Positions 1-6,578 of a DNA stretch of 15,698 bases are shown piece by piece. Numbering within the stretch: position 1 is the stretch's first letter; the number at the start of each line of letters is the position of its first letter. The position numbers and the translations under genes were made by a program. Under the pieces are notes generated by a model, which worked only from the letters and a program-made list of their open reading frames with translations, was not told the DNA's origin and did not search any database. The DNA is from JBBTDV01 sp038042605 (GTDB lineage: Bacteria > Bdellovibrionota > UBA1018): NCBI GenBank assembly GCA_964358645.1, contig CAYHPW010000055.1, forward strand, positions 1 through 15,698, in the 5' to 3' direction.

Positions 1-38
1 CGCGTCGGAAGTTTGGCTACAAAACCGGAAAGAATTAA

Positions 39-311
39 GTGGGAGAGGCACTAGCAATGCCGAACAATTGGGAAATCCTCTCTTCGTCAAATATTCCTAG
101 GTATCTAATTCTTCACGGGGGAGCTGATAACGAAGTGCCATTGAACCTGGCAAAATTTTGGAAAGAGAAACTGCATAAAGCGAAAGTCAGTGTGATCATT
201 GCTAAAGGCAAGAACCACATGCTTGGGGACGGGGAACAAGATGGCGCTGCACTTATTGCTGGGTACATCAATGAGTGGTGGCCTCAATCCGCAATTGCGC
301 CCGCTCAATAA
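39..311 (+). CDS. C-terminal part of an alpha/beta-hydrolase (probably frameshifted)
   Basis: This reading frame opens with GTG right after an in-frame stop at 36-38 and has no Shine-Dalgarno sequence, so 39 is unlikely to be a genuine start. The translation matches the last third of an alpha/beta-hydrolase or prolyl-oligopeptidase-like fold. A core strand RYLILHGGADNEVP carries the putative catalytic Asp, and VIIAKGKNHML carries the putative catalytic His. The nucleophile Ser elbow would lie outside the window. Frame 2 is open from base 2 to a TAG at 98-100 and ends in NPLFVK, which joins well to IPRYLILHGG if one base near 90-93 is skipped. I therefore see a gene entering from the left with a frameshift, either a pseudogene or a sequence error. 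Substrate unknown. Family call moderate; truncation clear. Confidence 0.55.
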   Translation: MGEALAMPNNWEILSSSNIPRYLILHGGADNEVPLNLAKFWKEKLHKAKVSVIIAKGKNHMLGDGEQDGAALIAGYINEWWPQSAIAPAQ

Positions 312-506
312 CAGCTTCCTCACCTCCCGCCAGCGAATCATTTAAGCCGAAGCCATATAAACAAAGGCTCGCTCCCAACCTATTGCAAACTTTTGGAGTA
401 TGGTACAGGCTCCTAGGATACGTTAGGGTCTGTTTTTGATATCACTATTTGTGACATCAAAAAATCGACTTCATCACGCGTTATCTCGAATATAAAATCA
501 TCATAC
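312..506. other. Intergenic space between two converging genes
   Basis: These 195 bases separate the 3' end of the hydrolase fragment (+) from the 3' end of yraN (-). I see no ORF with coding character and no RNA gene. The one clear structure is an inverted repeat at 433-463, listed separately. Confidence 0.6.
433..463. repeat. 13-base inverted repeat with 5-base loop
   Basis: TTTTTGATATCAC at 433-445 and GTGACATCAAAAA at 451-463 are inverted copies with one mismatch, separated by TATTT. On the - strand the mismatch becomes a G-U pair, so the transcript downstream of yraN could form a 13-pair stem. The T run is on the 5' side of the stem in both directions and the 3' side ends in A, so this is not a standard intrinsic terminator. 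It could be a 3'-end stabilising stem for the rplS-rnhB-yraN transcript or a protein-binding palindrome. The symmetry is seen directly; the role is unknown. Confidence 0.6.
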
Positions 507-941
507 TTAGACATCCCAAATATTCTTAACATGGTTCCAGGCCTCTCCATCCCAAGACATAACGTCTAATCTTATGGAACGTGGATGGCGATGGCCTTTA
601 AATTTTGAAAGATAAAGCGCTATCGTGTTACGCAGCCTTCTTAACTTCACGAAATTCACGCTCTCCAAGCCTGTCTGCCATGAATTTTTGCTGCGCCCAC
701 GAACCTCAACAAACACGAGTTCAATAGTTTCGCCACCAACACCGCCACCCACTTTGACAGATACCTCAAAAACCAAATCTATTTCGCCTAATTTTGTCCT
801 GTAGTTTTGCGCGAGAAGACGCGAACCGGGTATTCTTAAAAAATAATCCTTAGCACTTTCTTCGACAAGTTTACCCTTCTCGACAGTTGTCAGTATACGG
901 CTCACGGCTGTGTTGGAATTCATCATCAGCACGCCGTGCAT
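507..941 (-). CDS. yraN: YraN family protein (UPF0102), putative endonuclease-fold protein
   Basis: This 144-residue protein has the YraN/UPF0102 pattern. A GxxxEE helix lies near residues 23-29, LLAQNYRTKLGEIDLVFE covers about 42-59, and LVFVEVRGR covers 75-83. The GEID (52-55) and E79-V-R81 motifs correspond to the metal-binding core of PD-(D/E)xK-type nucleases, and the end RLDVMSW matches the usual R(F/L)DV strand. Length is slightly above the usual ~120, because of an extra glycine-rich loop (KVGGGVGGET) between the two core strands and a long N-terminus. The start may be either Met-6 or Met-7 rather than Met-1, since no Shine-Dalgarno sequence is obvious. It lies 35 bases after rnhB on the same strand, a very common pairing. 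Biochemical role is unsettled; DNA repair or processing is only suggested by the fold. Confidence 0.85.
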   Translation of the reverse strand: MHGVLMMNSNTAVSRILTTVEKGKLVEESAKDYFLRIPGSRLLAQNYRTKLGEIDLVFEVSVKVGGGVGGETIELVFVEVRGRSKNSWQTGLESVNFVKLRRLRNTIALYLSKFKGHRHPRSIRLDVMSWDGEAWNHVKNIWDV

Positions 942-976
942 ACTTTACACCAATCTTGGTGTTACTAATGAGTGTG

Positions 977-1687
977 TTAGTAATTTGTGGCACTAGCCTG
1001 GACGCCCCGTCCTGCTGTCAAGATCTCCCTTACCGGGCCGAATGAAACACGATGGATTTTGGTTACGCCAAACCTCCCTAGCGCATCCAAATGCACTGCC
1101 GTAGGATAGCCCTTATGCTGGCCAAAACCATAGCCTGGATAAACAGATTCGAGTTCGGCCATATGTGTATCACGCCACACTTTTGCCACAATGGAAGCTG
1201 CAGCAATGCTTAAGCAGCGCGCATCACCCCCAACCACTGCTGTTGACTTGCACGGCAGTCCTGGTGGAATAAACTTTCCGTCCACCAATACGTGCTTTGG
1301 CAATACATGCCCTGGCAACACGTGCTTAGGTTGCTGCCCCAACGCCTCCACAGCCCTAGTCATGGCCATCAAAGAAGCTTTAAGAATATTAAATTTATCT
1401 ATCTCCTCAACACTTGCGCTGCCGATGGCCCAAGCCCCTGCCCATTCTTGGATGAATGCGGCCAAGTTCACACGTTTTATATGCGTCAACAACTTGCTAT
1501 CAGTTATCTGCGACACACACTCATTGTTTAAATCCAACTCCGTCGGAAGAACAACTGCCGCAGCTACAACCGGACCAGCAAGACATCCCCTTCCGACTTC
1601 ATCAACCCCCGCCACAAATTCGGAAGGATAGCCGGATTGATACTCAAAATGCAAATTTGGTAATCTTTGGTCCTTATTTCTTTTCAC
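977..1687 (-). CDS. rnhB: Ribonuclease HII
   Basis: RNase HII cleaves the RNA strand of RNA-DNA hybrids and starts removal of single ribonucleotides from DNA in the cytoplasm. The signature VAGVDEVGRGCLAGPVV carries the catalytic Asp-Glu pair (D29, E30 from the chosen start). VDGKFIP and IAAASIVAKVWRD carry the other acidic residues, and YGFGQHKGYPTAVH with HRVSFGPV completes the family pattern. I chose GTG at 1687, which overlaps the end of rplS by 14 bases. An ATG at 1747 is in frame but would overlap rplS by 74 bases and give an atypically long N-terminus; a TTG at 1654 is another option. No start has a well placed Shine-Dalgarno. The sequence before VDGK carries a five-residue repeat (KHVLP-GHVLP-KHVL). 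Same operon as rplS and yraN. Confidence 0.95.
   Translation of the reverse strand: MKRNKDQRLPNLHFEYQSGYPSEFVAGVDEVGRGCLAGPVVAAAVVLPTELDLNNECVSQITDSKLLTHIKRVNLAAFIQEWAGAWAIGSASVEEIDKFNILKASLMAMTRAVEALGQQPKHVLPGHVLPKHVLVDGKFIPPGLPCKSTAVVGGDARCLSIAAASIVAKVWRDTHMAELESVYPGYGFGQHKGYPTAVHLDALGRFGVTKIHRVSFGPVREILTAGRGVQASATNY
1287..1331. repeat. Three tandem 15-base units inside rnhB
   Basis: The units at 1287-1301, 1302-1316 and 1317-1331 are similar imperfect copies (aatacgtgctttggc, aatacatgccctggc, aacacgtgcttaggt). On the coding (-) strand they encode three HVL-containing five-residue blocks just ahead of the conserved VDGK motif of RNase HII. The length of 15 keeps the frame. Family members usually have a single such block here. 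Confidence 0.75.
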
Positions 1688-2138
1688 TATCAGCTTTAGG
1701 CACAGCAGTGGTTGCTTGTGCAGCACTGCTCTCAACCTCACGCTCAACTCGTGCGGCCTTACCAGCGAGGCCCCTGAGATAGTATAGTTTAGCTCGTCTA
1801 ACTCGCCCTTCTTGCACTACTTCAATTTTGGCGATTTTCGGGGAAGCCAGAACAAATATCCTCTCTACTCCTACCCCATGCGAAATCTTCCTTACCACCA
1901 TGGAGCAGTTAACACCTTTGTTGCTGATTTTTATAACAACGCCTTCATAAATCTGAATTCTTTCTTTTTCGCCTTCTTTTATCCTGACATGAACCTTAAT
2001 TGTGTCGCCTGGTTTGAAGCCGTATTCCCCCTTGCGCTTATGCGCGCTTTCCACCAGCGCCACACGAGCATCAAGCCCTTTAAGTGAAACTTGTAGCCCT
2101 TTTGAAGTCCTTCTATGTTTTGTTTTTGTTGCAGCCAT
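1674..2138 (-). CDS. rplS: Large ribosomal subunit protein bL19
   Basis: bL19 sits at the interface of the two ribosomal subunits. The core shows the family motifs in order: FKPGDTIKVHVRIKEGEKER, IQIYEGVVI, VVRKISHGVGVERIFVLASP, then IEVVQEGRVRRAKLYYLRGL and GKAAR. The usual length is about 115 residues, while this one has 154. About 35 extra residues precede the conserved GDTIKV segment, with a basic N-terminus (TKTKHRRTSKG), and an Ala/Glu/Lys-rich tail follows GKAARVE. The start is firm: AGGAGG at 2147-2152 lies eight bases before ATG. It is 55 bases downstream of the SPOUT methyltransferase and overlaps rnhB, so co-transcription is likely. Identity is certain; the extensions are low-complexity and their role is unknown. 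Confidence 0.97.
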   Translation of the reverse strand: MAATKTKHRRTSKGLQVSLKGLDARVALVESAHKRKGEYGFKPGDTIKVHVRIKEGEKERIQIYEGVVIKISNKGVNCSMVVRKISHGVGVERIFVLASPKIAKIEVVQEGRVRRAKLYYLRGLAGKAARVEREVESSAAQATTAVPKADSEKK

Positions 2139-2146
2139 TTTTCAAA

Positions 2147-2152
2147 CCTCCT
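2147..2152 (-). promoter_or_regulatory. Shine-Dalgarno sequence of rplS
   Basis: AGGAGG on the - strand, eight bases before the rplS ATG at 2138. It is one of the strongest ribosome binding sites in the window, as expected for a highly expressed ribosomal gene, and it fixes the start. Confidence 0.85.
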
Positions 2153-2193
2153 AATGCACTTACTTGTTCACCCTACTCTACATACCTTGCTGG

Positions 2194-2787
2194 CTATCTA
2201 TTCCAGCTGAACAAACGATCAAGAATAATCGCTACAGCCGCGCGAACCGAGAGATGATTATATCCTTCTTCACCACCAGGTCCCAAAATAGGTTCTAACA
2301 CGCGATCCACCATCGGATAAAAAAGCTCCGAAACACCCCAACCTGTACCAAAGACCAGCACCAAAGGCTTGTCAAAATTACCCGAGCACAGGCGCCCCAC
2401 CAGCTCTAGCCTATATTTGGCGCAACTGATGGAGTTTGGTAACTGCTTCGCGTCGGTAAGCACCACCTCTGGCTCCTTACCGCATTCAGCTTTTATGGCG
2501 GCTTTAACTTCATCAAACGACCACGCCAACCGGACCAACGAAACCGCCTCAAAACGGTCCTTGTTGTAGCTCCTGGCGCTATCCGACCGCCAATGAGCAA
2601 GGATTCGATTTATCAGCTCGTGCTGATCTTCGATTGGAGTGACTATAAAAAAACCACTCACACCGAATGTCTTGCCGGACCGTGAAATATCATGGATGTC
2701 CATGTTGGTCACGGCCGTCGTAACCACGGTTCCATTACGGTTAACTACCGGATAATGAAGCAATGCTATATAAACCGGGATCGACAC
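2194..2787 (-). CDS. SPOUT-superfamily RNA methyltransferase (PF09936 type)
   Basis: The 197-residue protein matches the stand-alone SAM-dependent RNA methyltransferase family that is often found beside, or fused to, trmD. Visible family features are YIALLHYPVVNRNGTVVTTA and VTNMDIHDISRSGKTFGV at the N-terminus, FIVTPIEDQHELINRI, and a middle NSIS segment. The C-terminal SPOUT knot carries LVFGTGWGVSEL and YNHLSVRAAVAIILDRL, where the Gly-rich loop and the NHLSVR stretch form the likely SAM site. The GTG start at 2787 fits the family N-terminus and an in-frame stop lies shortly upstream; no Shine-Dalgarno is obvious. The modified RNA and base are unknown to me. Its place upstream of rplS suggests a tRNA or rRNA target. 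It lies 70 bases after the kinase gene on the same strand. Confidence 0.88.
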   Translation of the reverse strand: MSIPVYIALLHYPVVNRNGTVVTTAVTNMDIHDISRSGKTFGVSGFFIVTPIEDQHELINRILAHWRSDSARSYNKDRFEAVSLVRLAWSFDEVKAAIKAECGKEPEVVLTDAKQLPNSISCAKYRLELVGRLCSGNFDKPLVLVFGTGWGVSELFYPMVDRVLEPILGPGGEEGYNHLSVRAAVAIILDRLFSWNR

Positions 2788-2857
2788 GAGAACAACTCGA
2801 ATATCACTGTCTTAGAAGAATTTCATCACTTTAAATTTATCCGGCTTGGAAAATCTT

Positions 2858-4897
2858 TTACGCTAAAATTCTTATTATCGGCACCCGTAAGCTAACAACG
2901 CTTCCCTTGCCCATCTCTGACTTGATCCATGCTTTGCCACCGAGTCTCTCTGCTTCGGTTTTCACCGCGTCAAGTCCAACGCCGTGACCAGATACGGATG
3001 TAACCTCTTCACGCGTTGAAAAGCCGGGTTTGAATACTAATTGTATGATCTCGTCTGTCGCCATCCTGCTAATTTGTGTGCCGGTCACGACTTTCTTTTC
3101 GATGGCCTTTGCGGATATCACCGCCGGATCGATCCCTCGACCATCGTCAGACACATGAATGTCTAGCATTTGTTGACCGGAAGCAGCCATGTTTGTCGTA
3201 AAAAAAACACGAATTGTCCCCTCTAAAGGCTTCCCACTGGCTTTACGCTCTATCGGTGTTTCCAAACCATGGTCAACTGCATTCCGAAAAACATGCACCA
3301 TCGCATTGGTAAGCGATACGTAATGATTCCGGTAAATCCTAATGGGCGACTCGTCTATCGTAAGTCTTACTTCCTTAGCTTGCATTCCTGCGATTTTCTG
3401 GACAGTAAATCCATATTTTGTGAATAAATGATGAATTGGCTCAAGCAGGAAGCTTTCCGTGTACTTGCGCAATAGTTCTGACTCTGGCCCGAGCATTTTT
3501 CTAAGCACCTCGCCGATGTTCATTATTTCAGAAACGCGCACGCTTCTTTCACCGCCGGACGTCAAGTCGCCAACTATCCCACAATGTTTATTTAAAAATG
3601 ATTCAAACTCCTGTTCAAGCTTAGCCACTTCTGCTTTTAACTGATGGGCATGGGCAATCAACGATTCTTTTACCGATGCGCGAATAGAAGATAGCAGCCA
3701 CTCAATACTGGCGGCAATTGTTTCAATTGATTCAATATAATAAAATGCAGCGGTACCTTTTATGGTGTGTATTTTCCGAAAAATGGAATCAATGTTAAAT
3801 TTTGTAGCTTCTGACCCTAGCTCATTTTGTATTTCCTTGATGATTTTACGGATCTCCGGGATGAAGTTGCTTATGAAATCAGAGCGGTTTTGAACAATGG
3901 ACAATATCATCTTCGCCGTTCTTGCATCATGCAAAGCCTTTTGCTCTAATATGCGCTCGGTAGTTTTGTCAGTTGCTATGATGATAAGGCGCTTGATGTG
4001 ACCGGATTGGTCACGAATAGGACGATAATCAAACCCAATGTATCTCCCATCAAGTTTATCAAAAAAACCTGGGCCCAAGCTCTTCAAATCTTCAAATGGA
4101 ACACTTTCAGAAAAGATGCAATCTAACCATTTTTGAATCTCAGAAACCTTCTCCGCAGGTGCTTGCACGACTTCCCAAAAAAATTTTCCTACAGGGTTCC
4201 CACCAAAAAATAACGAAGCCGCTTTGGAACAGCCTTCCAGAACCACCCCGGTTGAATCACATGCCATGAATCCCTGGTCGAGGTTGTCCAATAGGTTCTG
4301 GATATCGTTACGGGCCATTTCCAGGGACTTTTGGACGTGCTTGATTTCGCGAATATCGGTCCCAATAATGACAAGACCCTCTTCTCTGCATTGATGGTTG
4401 TAAATAATCGAACCATGAAGCAGATGAATAATCTCACCATGCTCCTTGGAAACCAGGCTTGCCTCACACTCTAGGTGATTTTCGTGTTCGAAATAACTAA
4501 AAATTATTGATGAAGAGTCAGTCGCTTCTGGCTGCAAGAAGTTTGAAAACTTTTCGATATCTTTTGTTGAAAACAAAAAGTCTGGGGTTTTCCCGATCAG
4601 CTCATCTAGCGAGTAACCTAGAATACTGGTGACTCTTTTGTTCACGATCATGATCCGCCCTAGCCCATCAAGCACGAAGAGAATCTCATCCATTGAATCG
4701 GTAACCCGGTTGACGAACCCGTTCATTTTTTCAAGGATTGTATTTTTATCCTCAAGCAATGCACGTTGAAAATCCATTTCACCAAGCATGCTGCTGAGTT
4801 TTTCCTGGCTCTCTTTAGCCTGGGCCTCGAGTTTGACCTCAAGCGCTTTGATCTTGCTATATAGCTCTTGCATGGTCTCGCTGGAGTTAGATGTCAC
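2858..4897 (-). CDS. CheA-like sensor histidine kinase with PAS domains and HPt
   Basis: The 679-residue protein has no signal peptide or membrane segment, so it should act in the cytoplasm. In order I see a coiled coil (about 9-58), a PAS domain (about 62-185, with ILFVLDGLGRIMIVNKRV), and a second PAS-like domain (about 195-315). An HPt domain (about 335-440) carries the phospho-acceptor in IHTIKGTA (H377). The CheA-type ATPase domain has an N box HVFRNAVDHG (535-544), a G1 box DDGRGID (584-590), FKPGFST (622-628) and a G2 box GHGVGLDAV (637-645). No CheW-like domain, receiver domain or ordinary HisKA helix is present, so it is not a standard chemotaxis CheA. GTG start at 4897 with GGAGG four bases upstream. 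The two-CW gene ends 15 bases upstream. Partner regulator and signal are unknown. Confidence 0.9.
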   Translation of the reverse strand: MTSNSSETMQELYSKIKALEVKLEAQAKESQEKLSSMLGEMDFQRALLEDKNTILEKMNGFVNRVTDSMDEILFVLDGLGRIMIVNKRVTSILGYSLDELIGKTPDFLFSTKDIEKFSNFLQPEATDSSSIIFSYFEHENHLECEASLVSKEHGEIIHLLHGSIIYNHQCREEGLVIIGTDIREIKHVQKSLEMARNDIQNLLDNLDQGFMACDSTGVVLEGCSKAASLFFGGNPVGKFFWEVVQAPAEKVSEIQKWLDCIFSESVPFEDLKSLGPGFFDKLDGRYIGFDYRPIRDQSGHIKRLIIIATDKTTERILEQKALHDARTAKMILSIVQNRSDFISNFIPEIRKIIKEIQNELGSEATKFNIDSIFRKIHTIKGTAAFYYIESIETIAASIEWLLSSIRASVKESLIAHAHQLKAEVAKLEQEFESFLNKHCGIVGDLTSGGERSVRVSEIMNIGEVLRKMLGPESELLRKYTESFLLEPIHHLFTKYGFTVQKIAGMQAKEVRLTIDESPIRIYRNHYVSLTNAMVHVFRNAVDHGLETPIERKASGKPLEGTIRVFFTTNMAASGQQMLDIHVSDDGRGIDPAVISAKAIEKKVVTGTQISRMATDEIIQLVFKPGFSTREEVTSVSGHGVGLDAVKTEAERLGGKAWIKSEMGKGSVVSLRVPIIRILA

Positions 4898-4901
4898 TGA
4901 T

Positions 4902-4906
4902 CCTCC
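4902..4906 (-). promoter_or_regulatory. Shine-Dalgarno sequence of the CheA-like kinase
   Basis: GGAGG on the - strand, four bases before the GTG at 4897. It lies in the 15-base gap after the two-CW gene and supports the GTG start. Confidence 0.75.
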
Positions 4907-4912
4907 ACTGAA

Positions 4913-5218
4913 TTACTTTTTCCTAATAGCCATCCCACGCTTCATCTCATCTTTATATTCAGCAAGCACCGTATCTTTATATATTCCGTTCACGGGATTG
5001 TAGAGCTTATATACTTCACAGGTCATACAGTTTTTTTCTTTCTCAGCAAACATGCCTTGCACTTTTCCGCCGCATAACGTTCCACTTATCCACCAGCATT
5101 GGCGTCCCAACTTGTTCTTGGCAGCCGGACAGATCCCAAGTTTGTCCGCATTTATACCGCCCTCCTCACGACCACAGTTCTTTATTTCCCAACAATTCTT
5201 GAGATACATCTTAACCAT
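4913..5218 (-). CDS. Two-CW domain protein (small cysteine-rich protein)
   Basis: The 101-residue protein has seven cysteines in its first 67 residues (9, 15, 30, 41, 49, 64, 67). Motifs are NCWEIKNCGREEGG, LGICPAA, GRQCWWISGTLCGG, QGMFAEK and NCMTCEVYK. This is the pattern of the two-CW family, named after its two Cys-Trp pairs. These small proteins and domains recur next to, or fused with, bacterial signalling proteins; as far as I know their ligand (metal, Fe-S or redox partner) is not established. There is no signal peptide, so it is probably cytoplasmic. After Cys67 the chain is charged and ends in a basic tail. Met-4 is a possible alternative start; no Shine-Dalgarno is evident. It begins seven bases after the lipoprotein stop and ends 15 bases before the kinase, suggesting it feeds a signal to that kinase. 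Confidence 0.82.
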   Translation of the reverse strand: MVKMYLKNCWEIKNCGREEGGINADKLGICPAAKNKLGRQCWWISGTLCGGKVQGMFAEKEKNCMTCEVYKLYNPVNGIYKDTVLAEYKDEMKRGMAIRKK

Positions 5219-5225
5219 ACGCTAG

Positions 5226-6497
5226 CTACTGATAGCAATTCCCTAAAGTCGCGATAGGTGTAGTTGCCGCATCATACAGCGTACCGCCCTTTTCCCACCA
5301 GCTGCTCACAGTGGTACCAACGGTGGTAAGCTTAAGGTCATAATTCGTGTCGGCATTCATTTGTGTCTTGGTCTTTCCGAAAGCAGCCAAACAAGCTTGG
5401 CCATCCTCTGCTGAAACATAGTAACTGGCCGGTAACGTAGACCCAAATTGCAGGCATTCAGATGTATCAGGTGAACTTGCATCGAATCCGTTATCCCCTG
5501 GCACCTTGTTCGACCAGCTCTGAATCCAAACATATGTTCCATCTGATTTCATACGAATGCTGAAACTTGAACTCCCCATTGTGCCAACGCCATTGTAATC
5601 AAGAATTTGAAGTGCCTCAAATGCACCAGAACTCTGCGTAGAACTACCGGTAGGCAGCGCCCCTTGATAAGCCTTGATGCCTTGAACACTGCCGGATCCG
5701 GTCTGGGCAGTCAGATGAAAGAACTTGTTATTAACACGATCCAGATTGACGGCGGTCAGATAAGGACCCATTGAACTGCCAGCTTCGTTGCTTAAGGTAA
5801 TCATGTACTGACCATCGGCACCAGTAACGGTCCTGTTCAAACCAAACCAATTAGCCCACGTCGAGCCGCCAAAAGAACCTTGGAACTTGATGGAAGTCGG
5901 CAATCCCCAAGACGAAGCCCATGGAATCCATGTCGTGATATCGACTGATTGGCCTGTTGATTCATAACATTTATCAACGGAAGTCCCACTCTCCAAAAGC
6001 ATGTACTCGAATTTACAGGCCTCGGAAACCATGGATGTACCTATAATGCTACTATAGTTGCCGTTAGTCCTGCATATCGTAGGATCAGCAAGTGCGGCAG
6101 GCCTGTAGTATTTAGTCCATTCAGTTGTTGAAACAGAAGGGTGGACTTTAAAACATTCTCCCGCGGCTATCTTGTCATCAGTACAATAACTGTTGTAATC
6201 CATGTTCCAAACCAACCAGAGAATATTGCCAGCAGACGGTGGGGGCGAAACACTTTCGCTGCCAAGTGGGTCACCAATTGCACGCGCAAAATTACCCGCT
6301 CCTTCGCGAAACATATCCATCAATGAAAGTGAAAGCGCTCCACCAGTTTTCATACCAGTAGGCAGCGTGCTCGACGCCTCTCTTGTTATGTAAGGTACAT
6401 TGCCACTGCCAAATGGCGTATCAGATGACGAATTCTTACTACATCCGTATGTGCAAGAAAGTACAAGCAATGTTATTAATAGAAGTTTCCGTTCCAT
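5226..6497 (-). CDS. Exported lipoprotein of unknown function
   Basis: The protein begins with a basic n-region and a hydrophobic core (MERKLLLITLLVLSC), followed by a second Cys four residues on. Either LVLSC or TYGC could serve as lipobox; the first fits the consensus better. I place the start at ATG 6497 because GAGAGGG at 6505-6511 is seven bases upstream. An in-frame ATG at 6503 is only one base from that site. The mature part of about 400 residues is rich in Ser, Thr, Gly and aromatic residues and holds eight further Cys, suggesting disulfides outside the cytoplasm. I recognise no domain; the middle (WANWFGLNRTVTGADGQYMI onward) looks all-beta. It ends seven bases before the two-CW gene. 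Function unknown. Confidence 0.75.
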   Translation of the reverse strand: MERKLLLITLLVLSCTYGCSKNSSSDTPFGSGNVPYITREASSTLPTGMKTGGALSLSLMDMFREGAGNFARAIGDPLGSESVSPPPSAGNILWLVWNMDYNSYCTDDKIAAGECFKVHPSVSTTEWTKYYRPAALADPTICRTNGNYSSIIGTSMVSEACKFEYMLLESGTSVDKCYESTGQSVDITTWIPWASSWGLPTSIKFQGSFGGSTWANWFGLNRTVTGADGQYMITLSNEAGSSMGPYLTAVNLDRVNNKFFHLTAQTGSGSVQGIKAYQGALPTGSSTQSSGAFEALQILDYNGVGTMGSSSFSIRMKSDGTYVWIQSWSNKVPGDNGFDASSPDTSECLQFGSTLPASYYVSAEDGQACLAAFGKTKTQMNADTNYDLKLTTVGTTVSSWWEKGGTLYDAATTPIATLGNCYQ

Positions 6498-6504
6498 GGT
6501 CATT

Positions 6505-6511
6505 CCCTCTC
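6505..6511 (-). promoter_or_regulatory. Shine-Dalgarno sequence deciding the lipoprotein start
   Basis: GAGAGGG on the - strand lies seven bases before ATG 6497 and one base before ATG 6503. The spacing favours 6497 as the true start, giving a signal peptide that begins MERKLLL. Confidence 0.65.
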
Positions 6512-6544
6512 AGGTTACTAGGTTGTTTTTCTATAATTTAACAC

Positions 6545-6560
6545 GCCAGCTGTAGCTGGC
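6545..6560. repeat. Short GC-rich inverted repeat downstream of the dehydrogenase gene
   Basis: GCCAGC (6545-6550) and GCTGGC (6555-6560) form a perfect six-pair stem with a four-base loop, 19 bases past the stop of the dehydrogenase reading frame and upstream of the lipoprotein gene. On the - strand it is followed by GTGTTAAATT rather than a clean T run, so it is at best a weak terminator. A second small palindrome (AAGCATGCTT followed by T) overlaps the region just after the stop codon. Confidence 0.35.
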
Positions 6561-6578
6561 TATACTAAAAAAGCATGC

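Noticed and set aside
433..463. The inverted repeat as an intrinsic terminator
   Set aside because: The T run precedes the stem and A residues follow it on both strands, the opposite of the required order; kept as a repeat only.
1191..1782. Overlapping + strand open frames opposite rnhB and the end of rplS
   Set aside because: They are antisense to two well conserved genes, lack Shine-Dalgarno sites and have no family-like motifs.
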